From: JBAYJM01 sp041665065
GTDB taxonomy: Bacteria > Patescibacteriota > Patescibacteriia > 2-01-FULL-39-33
DNA length: 64,000 nucleotides
Direction: 5' to 3'
Assembly (NCBI GenBank): GCA_041665065.1
Contig: JBAYJM010000002.1
Coordinates: 1 to 64,000, forward strand
The translations under genes were made by a program, and so were the position numbers. This document shows positions 9,423-17,898 of this stretch, in pieces; the first letter of the stretch is position 1, and each line of letters opens with the position of its first letter. The notes below the pieces were generated by a model that had not been told where the DNA came from, searched no databases, and saw nothing but the letters and a program-made list of their open reading frames with translations.

Positions 9423-9450
9423 AAAAAACGGCGTTGAGCCGGTTTTTTTA
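9423..9450. terminator. Bidirectional terminator with imperfect stem
   Basis: An A-run, cggc, a five-base loop, gccg and a T-run, with one bulged G, between two convergent genes. Confidence 0.75.
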
Positions 9451-9452
9451 AT

Positions 9453-10739
9453 CTATTTTTTGAGAGCTGCCATATAGACTTCCAACGTCTCATTGGCACA
9501 TTTCTCCCAACTGAATTGTTCTGTTTTTTGAAGACAAACCTTTTTACAACTTTCGCAATGTCCCTCATCCGTCAAAACTGTTTGCATTGCATTAGCAATG
9601 TCTGCCTCGCTTGATGGGTCCACTAAATGACCGCAACTACTATCTGCCAATTCACACAACGAACTGCCGTTTGAGGTGATCACTGGAGTACCAACACTCA
9701 TCGCTTCTAAAATCGGCAACCCAAAGCCTTCATACAAACTAGGAAAGACAAAACTTACTGCATTTGCCATTAAAGCAAACTTTTCTTCATCGGTTATATA
9801 GCCGATATATTTAATTGGATCATTTTTCCTTCTCTCAACATCTTTTCGTCTTTCTCCGTCTTTTTGCCTTGATTCTTCGGGCCTGATATCCAGTCCGCGC
9901 CTTCTTTCCTTTCCGCTGCGCCTATTATCCTTAGCCAAAATACTGGCATTGGCAGTCGCGATTGATTCAAAAACCTCCTCATCATACCAGCCTCTATTTC
10001 CGGCGAGTATTAATTGGCAACCTCTTGCTGGCGAATCATAAACCATCATCAAATTTCTAAAAGCATGGATCAATCTTATTAGATTTTTTCTAGGCTCTAT
10101 TGTACCGACAAAAAGAAAATATTTGTCGCCAATGCCGTACTTGTCAGAAACATTTTTGAAATTAGCTCCAACAGCAAGATTTTTACCGGCAGAATCAAAG
10201 CCTTCATAAACAACATTTATTTTGTCCTCCGGGATACCAAAATTTTCAATAATGTCTTTTTTGGTATTTTTTGAAACTGCAATTATTTTTTTTGCCTTAA
10301 TCAAGGTTTTAGGCACCAAAATTTTTGTGGAAAAGGCCTGCCGGCTTAAAAAACTTCTTGGAAAAAATTCCGGGAAACGGTATATTGCCAAATCATGAAT
10401 CGTAACCACAGATGGTCGGCTATAAAAAAGAGGAACAATATTTGCCGGAGAATGAAACAGATCTAATTTTTCTCTATTTAAAAAAGACGTTATGAGCATC
10501 TGAGAATAGGCCACTGGCAGATACTTTTTATATTCATAGAAAGGGAACTTTACTATTTTGCAATTGTCATTTGCAAAATCACTTTCCGAACTAAACTTAT
10601 GGTCAACAAATAGTACATACTGATTTTCCTGATCTATTTTTAACAAATTTTTAACAAGATAATAAGTATAATGGCCCACCCCGGCCAATTCTCCTCCCCT
10701 TAAATTTAACATGCTCCGGCAATCTATTCCGATTTTCAT
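9453..10739 (-). CDS. Glycosyltransferase family 4 (GT-B) with an Arg-rich insertion
   Basis: Transfers a sugar from an activated donor, probably to a cell-surface glycan. The protein is 428 residues. The C-terminal GT-B half has FVGTIEPRKNL (near residue 210), and the donor-binding signature PSLYEGFGLPILEAMSVGTP (333-352). Between about residues 265 and 308 there is an unusual insertion rich in Arg, Lys, Glu and Asp, with repeated RRSGKERR and GERRKDVERRK elements, placed just before the conserved YIGYITDEEK. A CxxC pair (HCESC) lies near the C-terminus. Its ATG overlaps the TGA of the upstream M16 gene (ATGA), and AAGGAG lies 7 nt before the start, so translation is coupled. Confidence 0.9.
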   Translation of the reverse strand: MKIGIDCRSMLNLRGGELAGVGHYTYYLVKNLLKIDQENQYVLFVDHKFSSESDFANDNCKIVKFPFYEYKKYLPVAYSQMLITSFLNREKLDLFHSPANIVPLFYSRPSVVTIHDLAIYRFPEFFPRSFLSRQAFSTKILVPKTLIKAKKIIAVSKNTKKDIIENFGIPEDKINVVYEGFDSAGKNLAVGANFKNVSDKYGIGDKYFLFVGTIEPRKNLIRLIHAFRNLMMVYDSPARGCQLILAGNRGWYDEEVFESIATANASILAKDNRRSGKERRRGLDIRPEESRQKDGERRKDVERRKNDPIKYIGYITDEEKFALMANAVSFVFPSLYEGFGLPILEAMSVGTPVITSNGSSLCELADSSCGHLVDPSSEADIANAMQTVLTDEGHCESCKKVCLQKTEQFSWEKCANETLEVYMAALKK

Positions 10740-11989
10740 AATAACTCCTTAAATTTTTTATCATCTCTATAAGGACCGATAACCGCAATGTTCATTCTTT
10801 TAAAATTTAAAATGTCCTTTGCTACTCTAGACAAGTCATCAGCCGTAACTTCGCTTATTGCCTTCATCCTTTCATCGGGCGTCGCAATTTTATTTATCAT
10901 TAATTCTTGGAAGGCATACCATTGCGACAGAGATGATGTATCCTCTAAATCTATCGCTATTCTTCCCGCAATATAATCTTTTGCCCTTTTAATTTCATCG
11001 GCCTTGATGGTTTTTGCAACATTCTTTAATTCTGACTTAATCAATTTGATTGCATCATATATTCTGCTTTTATCAAGACCGGCCTGGACATACATTGCTC
11101 CGGTATCTTCAAAGTTATTTACCGAAGCATGAATATAGTAAGCCAGTCCTTCCCTTTCCCTAACGCTCAAAAATAATCGAGAACTCATGTTGCCACCTAA
11201 AATAACGGACAATACCTGTAGCGCAATATTATTTTTATCACCATATGAATAACCAGGAAAACCCAAACACATTTGTGCCTGTTCTGTTTCTTTAAAGTTG
11301 ACTTTTATTCGAGGTTTTTTTTGATCTGAATTAAATTTTACAAATTTATGTTTTGGGCCTTTAGGCAGAAGAGAGAAAGTTTTCTTTACTTCGGCGATGT
11401 TGGAAGAATTAAAATTTCCGGCCACACAAATAACAGCATTATTTGCGGTATACATCTGCCTATAATATTTATACAGATCATCACGACTAATACCCTTAAC
11501 GGTTTCACGGCTACCGCCAACCATCATGGACAGAGAATTTGAACCGAACATCAATTGTTCCATCAGACTATCAACATAATAAATAGGATTGTCCTCGTAC
11601 ATATTAATTTCCTCAACAATAACTCCCTTTTCACGTTCTACCTCTTGAGATTCAAATTTGGAATGCAAAATCATGTCAGAAATAATATCGGTGGCAAGAC
11701 TTAAATGCTTGGAATCTGCCTTAATATAGTATCCAGTATTGTCCTTGCTGGTAAAGGCGTTGTGCTCAGCCCCGACCCCATCAAGATCTTTGGAGACAGC
11801 CAGCCCGTTTGGCCTATTTTTAGTGCCCTTAAACATCATATGTTCAACAAAATGAGATGCCCCATTCATTTTTTTACTTTCATAACGCGAACCGACGCGA
11901 AACAAGGCAAATATATTTGCTGTTTTTGTCTCACTCAAAGGCGCCGTTATTAGACGCAGTCCGTTTTTTAATGTTTCTTTTTTATACAT
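10736..11989 (-). CDS. M16 family zinc metallopeptidase (processing-peptidase-like)
   Basis: A 417-residue insulinase/pitrilysin-family protease. The zinc-binding and catalytic motif HxxEH is seen as HFVEH at residues 46-50, with the downstream glutamate in EREKGVIVEEI near residue 130. The C-terminal half contains the non-catalytic M16 repeat with SSRLFLSVREREGLAY. The length fits the short bacterial PqqL/YmxG-like class. It is the middle gene of glyS-M16-glycosyltransferase, 2 nt after glyS and overlapping the next gene. Confidence 0.93.
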   Translation of the reverse strand: MYKKETLKNGLRLITAPLSETKTANIFALFRVGSRYESKKMNGASHFVEHMMFKGTKNRPNGLAVSKDLDGVGAEHNAFTSKDNTGYYIKADSKHLSLATDIISDMILHSKFESQEVEREKGVIVEEINMYEDNPIYYVDSLMEQLMFGSNSLSMMVGGSRETVKGISRDDLYKYYRQMYTANNAVICVAGNFNSSNIAEVKKTFSLLPKGPKHKFVKFNSDQKKPRIKVNFKETEQAQMCLGFPGYSYGDKNNIALQVLSVILGGNMSSRLFLSVREREGLAYYIHASVNNFEDTGAMYVQAGLDKSRIYDAIKLIKSELKNVAKTIKADEIKRAKDYIAGRIAIDLEDTSSLSQWYAFQELMINKIATPDERMKAISEVTADDLSRVAKDILNFKRMNIAVIGPYRDDKKFKELL

Positions 11990-11991
11990 TC

Positions 11992-13359
11992 CTATAAATT
12001 AGTTTTAAAAAATAAACTTAATTCAGAAATTTTAATCCTCTCCTGTTTCATACTGTCTCTATCTCTAACCGTAACAGTATTGTCTTCTAAAAAATCAAAA
12101 TCAACGGTCAAACAATATGGCGTTCCAATTTCATCCTGTCTTCGATACCGCTTGCCAATATTGCCATTATCATCAAATTCACACATATAATCACTTTTAA
12201 GATTGTCAAAAACTTCTTTGGCTTTTTTCACCAATTCCGGCTTATTTTTTAATAATGGGAATACGGCAATTTTTATCGGAGCTAAGGCTTTAGGCAATCT
12301 TAATAAAATTCTTGTCTCCCCTTCTAGCTGCTCCTCATCGTAGGCCGCGCACAAAGCCATTAATATACTTCTGTCAACTCCAAAGGTGGGCTCCAAAACA
12401 TGCGGTAAAAATTTCTTTTGGGTATTTGGATCTGTATATGATAAATCCTGGCCTGAAAATTTCTGATGCTGAGTTAAATCAAAATCACCCCTATGTGCCA
12501 AACCGTATAATTCACTCCAGCCAAACGGAAAGTTATATTGTATATCGACAGTCTTTCTTGAATAATGGGATAATTTTTCTTTTGGATGTTCATGCTGCCT
12601 GATATCTTCTTTATTGGCACCAAGCTCATGGACAAACTCCTCCTGTTGCCTTAGCCAGCCATCAAATAATGCTTCCCACTTTTCTTCCGGAGAAATAAAA
12701 TATTCTATTTCCATTTGCTCAAATTCCCTAAGCCTAAAGATAAAGTTGCCGGCAACAATCTCATTCCTAAACGCTTTGCCGATTTGCGCAATTCCGAAAG
12801 GAACTCGCACTCTCATTGAATCAACAACATTTTTAAAATCAACAAATATTGCTCCAGCGGTTTCCGGCCTAAGATATACCGACCCATCAATACTGTTCAT
12901 TTCAGTCTTAAACATCAAGCTTAGATACCTTGCCTCTGTCCAATTTGATTTGCCGCAATTAGGACAAGCCACTTTTTCTTCATTTAATGCCTTATTCATT
13001 TTTTCCAAATCGCCCTCTAGATCTTTGCCGGTTGCTCCTTCGATTAATGTATCTGCCCTATATCTTTTCTTGCAGCTTTTACAATCTACCATAGCATCAT
13101 TAAAACCTGTTAAATGCCCAGAGGCCTCCCATAATTTAGGGTGGAGTAAAATCGGACCATCCATGCCAACCATATCTTCTCTATCCTGAACAAATTTTTT
13201 CCACCACAATTTCTTGATATTATTCTTGAGTTCCGTTCCATACGGCCCATAGCTATATGAATTCGCAAAACCGCCATATATTTCACAAGCCGGAAAAATA
13301 TAGCCCCTCCTTTTACATAATGAAACAATTTTTTGCATTAATTCGCTGTCTTTCTTCAT
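11992..13359 (-). CDS. glyS: Glycyl-tRNA synthetase, class II dimeric type
   Basis: Charges tRNA-Gly. The 455-residue single-chain form matches the archaeal/eukaryotic-like alpha2 GlyRS and not the tetrameric GlyQS. The N-terminus (CEIYGGFANSYSYGPYG) and motif 2 region (GIAQIGKAFRNEI) are typical, as is FGVDRSILMALCAAYDEE in motif 3. Two CxxC pairs (CKSCKK and CPNCGK) suggest a structural zinc. First gene of a tight three-gene unit. An ATG at 13359 is used. Confidence 0.95.
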   Translation of the reverse strand: MKKDSELMQKIVSLCKRRGYIFPACEIYGGFANSYSYGPYGTELKNNIKKLWWKKFVQDREDMVGMDGPILLHPKLWEASGHLTGFNDAMVDCKSCKKRYRADTLIEGATGKDLEGDLEKMNKALNEEKVACPNCGKSNWTEARYLSLMFKTEMNSIDGSVYLRPETAGAIFVDFKNVVDSMRVRVPFGIAQIGKAFRNEIVAGNFIFRLREFEQMEIEYFISPEEKWEALFDGWLRQQEEFVHELGANKEDIRQHEHPKEKLSHYSRKTVDIQYNFPFGWSELYGLAHRGDFDLTQHQKFSGQDLSYTDPNTQKKFLPHVLEPTFGVDRSILMALCAAYDEEQLEGETRILLRLPKALAPIKIAVFPLLKNKPELVKKAKEVFDNLKSDYMCEFDDNGNIGKRYRRQDEIGTPYCLTVDFDFLEDNTVTVRDRDSMKQERIKISELSLFFKTNL

Positions 13360-13415
13360 AAATTAGGATAATTAAAATTTTCTTAATATTAACGAATTGA
13401 GGCTATTTTGGCAAG

Positions 13416-13697
13416 CTATTTCTTGCCAATTTTTTTGACCCATTTTCGCAAGTGAGACAAGTTGTGTTCTTGATTTTTTATCTCATCTTCTATGAGCTCG
13501 GTGATGTGTTTTTTGTGCTCATGCATCCATTTCTCACAGGTGTACCAATTTTCACCCATCTTAAAAACTTTCAACTTGCCTTTTTGCATCATTGACGTTA
13601 AATACCTCAGACTAAAAGCAAATTGTTTTGCCGCTTCCGAAAGTGAAATGAAATCTTCTCCGCCGACGGAAATTTTATTTTGTTCTTGTTCGTCCAT
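13416..13697 (-). CDS. Small helix-turn-helix DNA-binding protein (excisionase/MerR-like)
   Basis: A 93-residue protein with ISLSEAAKQFAFSLRYLTSMMQKGKLKVFKMGENWYT, a pattern like the HTH_17 excisionase-type fold: a short winged helix followed by a beta-hairpin ending in an aromatic pair. The C-terminal tail is basic and charged. The frame extends upstream to a TTG, but the ATG at 13697 is the better start. Probably a transcription regulator; target unknown. Confidence 0.7.
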   Translation of the reverse strand: MDEQEQNKISVGGEDFISLSEAAKQFAFSLRYLTSMMQKGKLKVFKMGENWYTCEKWMHEHKKHITELIEDEIKNQEHNLSHLRKWVKKIGKK

Positions 13698-13833
13698 ATT
13701 TTTCAAAAAAATGTTTTTAAAATTTGGGACTATATTTAAAAAATATTTCTTTATATCTTCATTATAACAAAATAAAAAGCAGCAGGCGAGGCGTCTCTAA
13801 AACCGCCAAAATAGATATTATTAAACTAATTAA

Positions 13834-13864
13834 AAAACTCCGCCAAAACAGCGGAGTTTTTTAT
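13834..13864. terminator. Terminator after the 13873 membrane protein gene
   Basis: A perfect 10-bp stem aaaactccgc / gcggagtttt with a seven-base loop and A- and T-runs on both sides. Confidence 0.9.
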
Positions 13865-13872
13865 AGAGTTAA

Positions 13873-14463
13873 CTATTTTTTTTGAGTTTGTGCCGGATTC
13901 TGAGTCTGAGTCTGTTTTTCTTTGGCAATATTTTCGTTTATGGCTTGAACCACCTTTGAATCACTCTTTAACTTTTCCGTTAAAAGTATCTGATCCCTGT
14001 TTATAATCATGCCGTCATATGGCCCGTGGATTTCATTCCCAAGCTTAACCAGGGTTAATTCTTGCGATTGCTGATCAGCAACGCCAGTCTGCGATTGCTG
14101 AAGCGGTTTTGAAACTACCTGCAAATAGTAAATATTATTCAAACCCAAAGTTTTTTCACTGACGCCGGTAACCTTGCCAAAATAAACCTGGCCATTGGTC
14201 AAAAATATAGCCTGCCAATCATTTGATACTTGAGCAATGTTTGATCCAGCAAAACCAGTGCCCGTTTTTCTGGTGGCAATAAACCATCCCGCGATAACGA
14301 TAATAATGACAACAATTATGACCATTATTGTTTTTGACCAGCCAAACCCGCCTTGGCTTTTTGATGGCATCTCCTCTTCGGAAGAGAAGCCTTCATCGGC
14401 CATTCTTGAAATCGGCCTTCTGTTTTTCATGTAAACCATTTTTTTATTTTCTCCCTTTTTCAT
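13873..14463 (-). CDS. Single-pass membrane protein with extracellular domain, unknown function
   Basis: A 196-residue protein. A charged, disordered N-terminal tail of about 45 residues is followed by one transmembrane helix (IMVIIVVIIIVIAGWFI, about residues 46-65) and then a small domain beginning NDWQAIFLTNGQVYFGKV. The end is a Gln/Thr-rich tail (KEKQTQTQNPAQTQKK). The NGQVYFGKV element resembles a small beta-barrel repeat, but I recognise no named family. It lies 38 nt downstream of the AI-2E-type permease gene on the same strand, so co-transcription is likely. Confidence 0.7.
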   Translation of the reverse strand: MKKGENKKMVYMKNRRPISRMADEGFSSEEEMPSKSQGGFGWSKTIMVIIVVIIIVIAGWFIATRKTGTGFAGSNIAQVSNDWQAIFLTNGQVYFGKVTGVSEKTLGLNNIYYLQVVSKPLQQSQTGVADQQSQELTLVKLGNEIHGPYDGMIINRDQILLTEKLKSDSKVVQAINENIAKEKQTQTQNPAQTQKK

Positions 14464-14501
14464 AATAAAAATTATGAAAAATTATTTATTTATTATATAT
14501 A

Positions 14502-15563
14502 TTAATTTTGGTTATCTGCTTTAGCATTCTTATCGTTCCTATACTGAATATAATCCTTAATCGCCACGCTGGTGGCAGTCGCAACAGGCACCGCCAATAA
14601 AATTCCAAGTATCCCAGCCAAACGAGCGCCTATCAACATCACAATAATTATGACAATAGGATTTAATCCTACCGCTTTTTTCATAACATTGGGAACAATT
14701 ATCAAATTTTCCAACTGCTGTATTACAATATACAAGATTAAAACCAATAAACCTAGAGTTGGCGATTGAGTAAGGGCGATAAAAATTGCAGGTACAGCGG
14801 CAATAAATGGCCCGATGAAAGGAATAAATTCCATTATGCCGGTAAAGAGAGCAAGCACGGCAGCATATTTTACTCCGAGCAATGTTAATCCCAGCCAACT
14901 GAGAAAAAATATTATCAAGCAAAGGATCAACTGTCCCCTTAGCCATAATCCAATTTTTTCTTGCATCCTGCAAATCAGATCAATAAAATACGGCCTCTTT
15001 TTAATTGGCAAAAAAGCTTGCAGACCCTTTTTCCAATATTGATCCTGAACTGTAAAATAAAACGTCAAAACGATTATCATAAATATTGAAAAGATGCCAT
15101 CGACAAAAGAATATATTCTGCCTAAAAATCCACCGGCAAACATTCCTAAACTTCCCTGGACTGAGCCCAATACATTATTTAAATTATCCCCCAGTCCTTT
15201 GCTGTCAACAAATTGAGAAAAGTTGTGAAACATGGACGAGAACTTTTCCCAATAAGTCGGAAAGTTTACTATCAAATCATTTAATTCAAAGGCGATAGGC
15301 GGTATAATCAAATATATTGAAAATGATATAAGCAGAAAGGCTCCTAGAAAAATAAAAAGTATCCCAAGCGCTCGGGGAATCTTAACCTTTTGCATTCCAT
15401 CAACCCATGGACCGAAAGCGGAAGCCAAAATTAAGGAAACAAAAACAATTACAAGGATGTCTCTTATAAAATATAAAAACACTAAAAGCACGGCTACCAA
15501 TAGAATTCTAAAAATCGCTTTTGAGGAAATATCGAATGTTATTTTTTTCGATTGGACAGACAT
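14502..15563 (-). CDS. AI-2E family transporter (PerM/YhhT-like permease)
   Basis: A 353-residue inner-membrane protein with about eight hydrophobic segments and the family arrangement: two N-terminal helices, a large soluble loop (about residues 85-150), then a dense membrane core ending in IIVIIVMLIGARLAGILGIL. The glycine-rich FIPFIGPFIAAVPAIF is typical of the family. Members are annotated as autoinducer-2 exporters, but many have other or unknown substrates, so the substrate is not assigned here. Confidence 0.88.
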   Translation of the reverse strand: MSVQSKKITFDISSKAIFRILLVAVLLVFLYFIRDILVIVFVSLILASAFGPWVDGMQKVKIPRALGILFIFLGAFLLISFSIYLIIPPIAFELNDLIVNFPTYWEKFSSMFHNFSQFVDSKGLGDNLNNVLGSVQGSLGMFAGGFLGRIYSFVDGIFSIFMIIVLTFYFTVQDQYWKKGLQAFLPIKKRPYFIDLICRMQEKIGLWLRGQLILCLIIFFLSWLGLTLLGVKYAAVLALFTGIMEFIPFIGPFIAAVPAIFIALTQSPTLGLLVLILYIVIQQLENLIIVPNVMKKAVGLNPIVIIIVMLIGARLAGILGILLAVPVATATSVAIKDYIQYRNDKNAKADNQN

Positions 15564-15609
15564 TTAAAAAGATGATTAAATTAGACTAATAATATATTAA
15601 TTATACAAA

Positions 15610-16086
15610 ATGCAGGAAGCAGCGTCAACAAGAAACAAAATTTTCGCCAACAACAAAGAAGGACTCTACAATTATGAAGTCGTTGAGAGATTTGAGGCGG
15701 GCATTGTTTTAAAGGGTGCTGAAGTTAAATCTGTCAAAGGCGGAAGAGTCAGCATTAAAGGAAGCTACATCAGAATTGATGCCAATGGCGAAGCCTGGAT
15801 TATTAATTGTAATATTGCCGCCTACGGCCCGGCCAAAGGAAACCTGCAAAACTACATTCCGGACAAGCCACGCAAACTCTTGCTACACAAAAAGGAATTG
15901 ACCTCATTGATCGGCAAAAATAAGCAAAAAGGCTTGACAATTATCCCAACTTGTGTATATACTAAGAAAGGATTAATCAAGGTTGAAATCGCTTTAGCTA
16001 GAGGAAAGACCATGATTGACAAGAGAGAGCAAATAAAGAAAAGAGAGGCCGAAAGGCAGATAAAGAGGACATTAAAACAAAAATAA
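15610..16086 (+). CDS. smpB: SsrA-binding protein SmpB
   Basis: Partner of tmRNA in trans-translation, rescuing stalled ribosomes. The 158-residue protein shows NKEGLYNYEVVERFEAGIVL, GAEVKSVKGGRVSIKGSYI and a basic C-terminal tail (REQIKKREAERQIKR) that enters the decoding centre. Its TAA stop is immediately followed by the first base of the tmRNA gene, so the two components of the system form one locus. Confidence 0.97.
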   Translation: MQEAASTRNKIFANNKEGLYNYEVVERFEAGIVLKGAEVKSVKGGRVSIKGSYIRIDANGEAWIINCNIAAYGPAKGNLQNYIPDKPRKLLLHKKELTSLIGKNKQKGLTIIPTCVYTKKGLIKVEIALARGKTMIDKREQIKKREAERQIKRTLKQK

Positions 16087-16459
16087 GGGGATGTTTGTTT
16101 CGATAGGAGACCTTATTGTAATATGGCAAGTCGAGATTGATAATAGCTCGTTAAATATTGTCAAAATATAAGTGTAAACAACTTATTCGCCAAAGTTAAA
16201 TCCGCTTTCAGTGGATTTGCAATGGCACCCGCTATTGCCTAAAAGTCAGTAGCCATCGCCCTGCCCACTCCCGTTAAGCAGCAAGCGGTGTCATAACACC
16301 GGGATCGGCAAGAGCTCCGCCTTATGCTCTTGTTTAAACAATAGGCAAAGCCATGACTTTTTGCTCTTTTTTTAGTTATGCGCTAAAATTAAAAGAGTAA
16401 AGCTTGTATAACCATGTTATGATTTTCTTCTAGACAGGAGTTCAACCTCCTCATCTCCA
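16087..16459 (+). ncRNA. ssrA: Transfer-messenger RNA (tmRNA)
   Basis: The 5' end GGGGATG pairs with CATCTCC near the 3' end to make the tRNA-like acceptor. The T-arm reads GACAGGAGTTCAACCTCCTC. The discriminator is A16459 and the CCA is not encoded. The tag reading frame runs from GTA at 16174 to TAA at 16240-16242 and encodes VNNLFAKVKSAFSGFAMAP followed by AIA (22 residues). The 3' half contains several pseudoknot-like repeats. The tag ends in Ala-Pro-Ala-Ile-Ala and not the common Ala-Leu-Ala-Ala. Confidence 0.95.
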
Positions 16460-16475
16460 CATTTGTCTAAGGTTG

Positions 16476-16518
16476 ATAAGGTTATTAAGTTATCCAATTT
16501 TTAATTTAACAACCTTAT
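16476..16518 (+). promoter_or_regulatory. Bulged hairpin in the infC leader
   Basis: ATAAGGTT (16476-16483) pairs with AACCTTAT (16511-16518), and GTTA (16489-16492) with TAAC (16507-16510), forming a bulged stem just upstream of infC. It could be an attenuator or a ribosomal-protein-binding leader, as known for infC-rpmI-rplT operons; no T-run follows. Confidence 0.35.
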
Positions 16519-16542
16519 AAACTTTTATAAATAAAAAAATTA

Positions 16543-17097
16543 ATGAGAAGATCATTTAGGGGTAAAAATACTCAGGCACCGACAAAAGACTTCAGGGTAA
16601 ATGAAAGGATATTCTCCCTCCAGTTAATGATAATAGACGAGAAAGGAAATCCTTTAGGAATAATGGATAAATTCAAAGCGCTTCAAGAAGCATCATCAAG
16701 AGGACTTGATCTAGTGGAAGTTTCTCCCAAGAGTGAGCCGCCTATTGCAAAATTCATGGATTATGGAAGTTTTAAATATCAAAAAGAAAAGCAGGAACGA
16801 AAATTAAAATCCAAAACAAAAACTATTGACGTCAAAACAATCAAAGTTTCCAGCCGCATCGGCCAACATGATATAGACATCCGAGCCGCGCAAGCTGCAA
16901 AATTCCTGGCCGATGGAGACAAAGTAAGAATTGAGTTGTTTTTAAAAGGACGCGAACACCAGCATATTGATATTGCCAAAGAAAGCATTAAAAAAATGAT
17001 TGATGGAATTACAATCAAGCTTGAGGGCAAACCACTAAAGATAGAGCAAGATGTCATCAAGCTGGGCAGTAAAATTTCCGCAGTCATTTCGTTATAA
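16543..17097 (+). CDS. infC: Translation initiation factor IF-3
   Basis: Prevents early joining of ribosomal subunits and proofreads the initiator tRNA. The 184-residue protein starts with FRVNERIFSLQLMIIDEKGN and contains the linker LDLVEVSPKSEPPIAKFMDY. The C-terminal RNA-binding domain has RIGQHDIDIRAAQAAKFL. The start is ATG, whereas many bacteria use a rare start codon for autoregulation here. First gene of the conserved infC-rpmI-rplT operon. Confidence 0.97.
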   Translation: MRRSFRGKNTQAPTKDFRVNERIFSLQLMIIDEKGNPLGIMDKFKALQEASSRGLDLVEVSPKSEPPIAKFMDYGSFKYQKEKQERKLKSKTKTIDVKTIKVSSRIGQHDIDIRAAQAAKFLADGDKVRIELFLKGREHQHIDIAKESIKKMIDGITIKLEGKPLKIEQDVIKLGSKISAVISL

Positions 17098-17150
17098 AAT
17101 TAATTACATATTACGAAAGACGATTATCGTCTATTTATTTAACAAAAAAT

Positions 17151-17348
17151 ATGCCAAAAATAAAGACAAGACAAGCTGTTGCAAAAAGGTTTAAGATAAC
17201 CAAGAATAAGAAGGTCATAAAAAGAACTGCCGGACAGGATCATTTTAATGCAAGAGAAGACGGCACAACAAAGCGCAACAAACGCAGAGACCAGTCTATT
17301 AGCAATTCTGATGCCAAAAATATCAGGACAATGATGCCCTACAACTAA
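17151..17348 (+). CDS. rpmI: 50S ribosomal protein L35
   Basis: A 65-residue, highly basic protein with the family features KTRQAVAKRFKITKNKKV and a central HFNAREDGTTKRNKR. It lies between infC and rplT, the standard order, which supports the assignment. Confidence 0.95.
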   Translation: MPKIKTRQAVAKRFKITKNKKVIKRTAGQDHFNAREDGTTKRNKRRDQSISNSDAKNIRTMMPYN

Positions 17349-17369
17349 TAAAAATTATTATTAAATATT

Positions 17370-17714
17370 ATGCCAAGAGTAAAAAGAGGAATGCTTCATG
17401 CCAAAAGAAGAAAAAACATACTCCAAAAAACCAAAGGATTTAAGGGCGGTTTAAAAAACAGAATTAAGCTTGCCAAAGTTGCAGCTATTAAAGCTGGCGT
17501 AAACGCCTATGAGCACAGAAAGACCAAAAAAAGAACCAACCGATCGTTGTGGCTTATTAGATTAAATGCAGCAGCAAGGGAACATGGCCTTAGCTACAGC
17601 AAGTTTATCGATTTGATCAAAAAAGCAAACATTGGATTGGACAGAAAAGTGCTTTCAGAAATTGCTTACAAAAATCCTGACATCTTTGCAAAGATTGTAG
17701 AGAAAATCAAATAG
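17370..17714 (+). CDS. rplT: 50S ribosomal protein L20
   Basis: A 114-residue, basic, helical protein required early in 50S assembly. It begins PRVKRGMLHAKRRKNILQKT and has the conserved AREHGLSYSKFI near the C-terminal half. It follows rpmI by 21 nt. tRNA-Asp lies just downstream and may share the transcript. Confidence 0.97.
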   Translation: MPRVKRGMLHAKRRKNILQKTKGFKGGLKNRIKLAKVAAIKAGVNAYEHRKTKKRTNRSLWLIRLNAAAREHGLSYSKFIDLIKKANIGLDRKVLSEIAYKNPDIFAKIVEKIK

Positions 17715-17738
17715 AACTTCCCTGCTCTGCAGGGTCCT

Positions 17739-17812
17739 GGATCGGTAGCTCAGTTGGTTAGAGCGCTGCCCTGTCACGGCAGAGGTCGCGGGTTCAAATC
17801 CCGTCCGATCCG
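17739..17812 (+). tRNA. tRNA-Asp (GTC)
   Basis: The acceptor ggatcgg pairs fully with ccgatcc. The anticodon loop is CTGTCAC between ctgcc and ggcag, giving GTC. The discriminator is G17812 and the CCA is not encoded. Strong fold in all arms. Confidence 0.96.
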
Positions 17813-17847
17813 CATAAGAAAATTAGTATCGTGTGACCTGCACACCT

Positions 17848-17877
17848 AAAAATCGCCCTAACGGCGATTTTTATTTA
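17848..17877 (+). terminator. Terminator after rplT and tRNA-Asp
   Basis: A perfect 10-bp stem aaaaatcgcc / ggcgattttt with a five-base loop and T-rich tail. Confidence 0.9.
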
Positions 17878-17898
17878 TTGTACTTTTATATCCCAACA

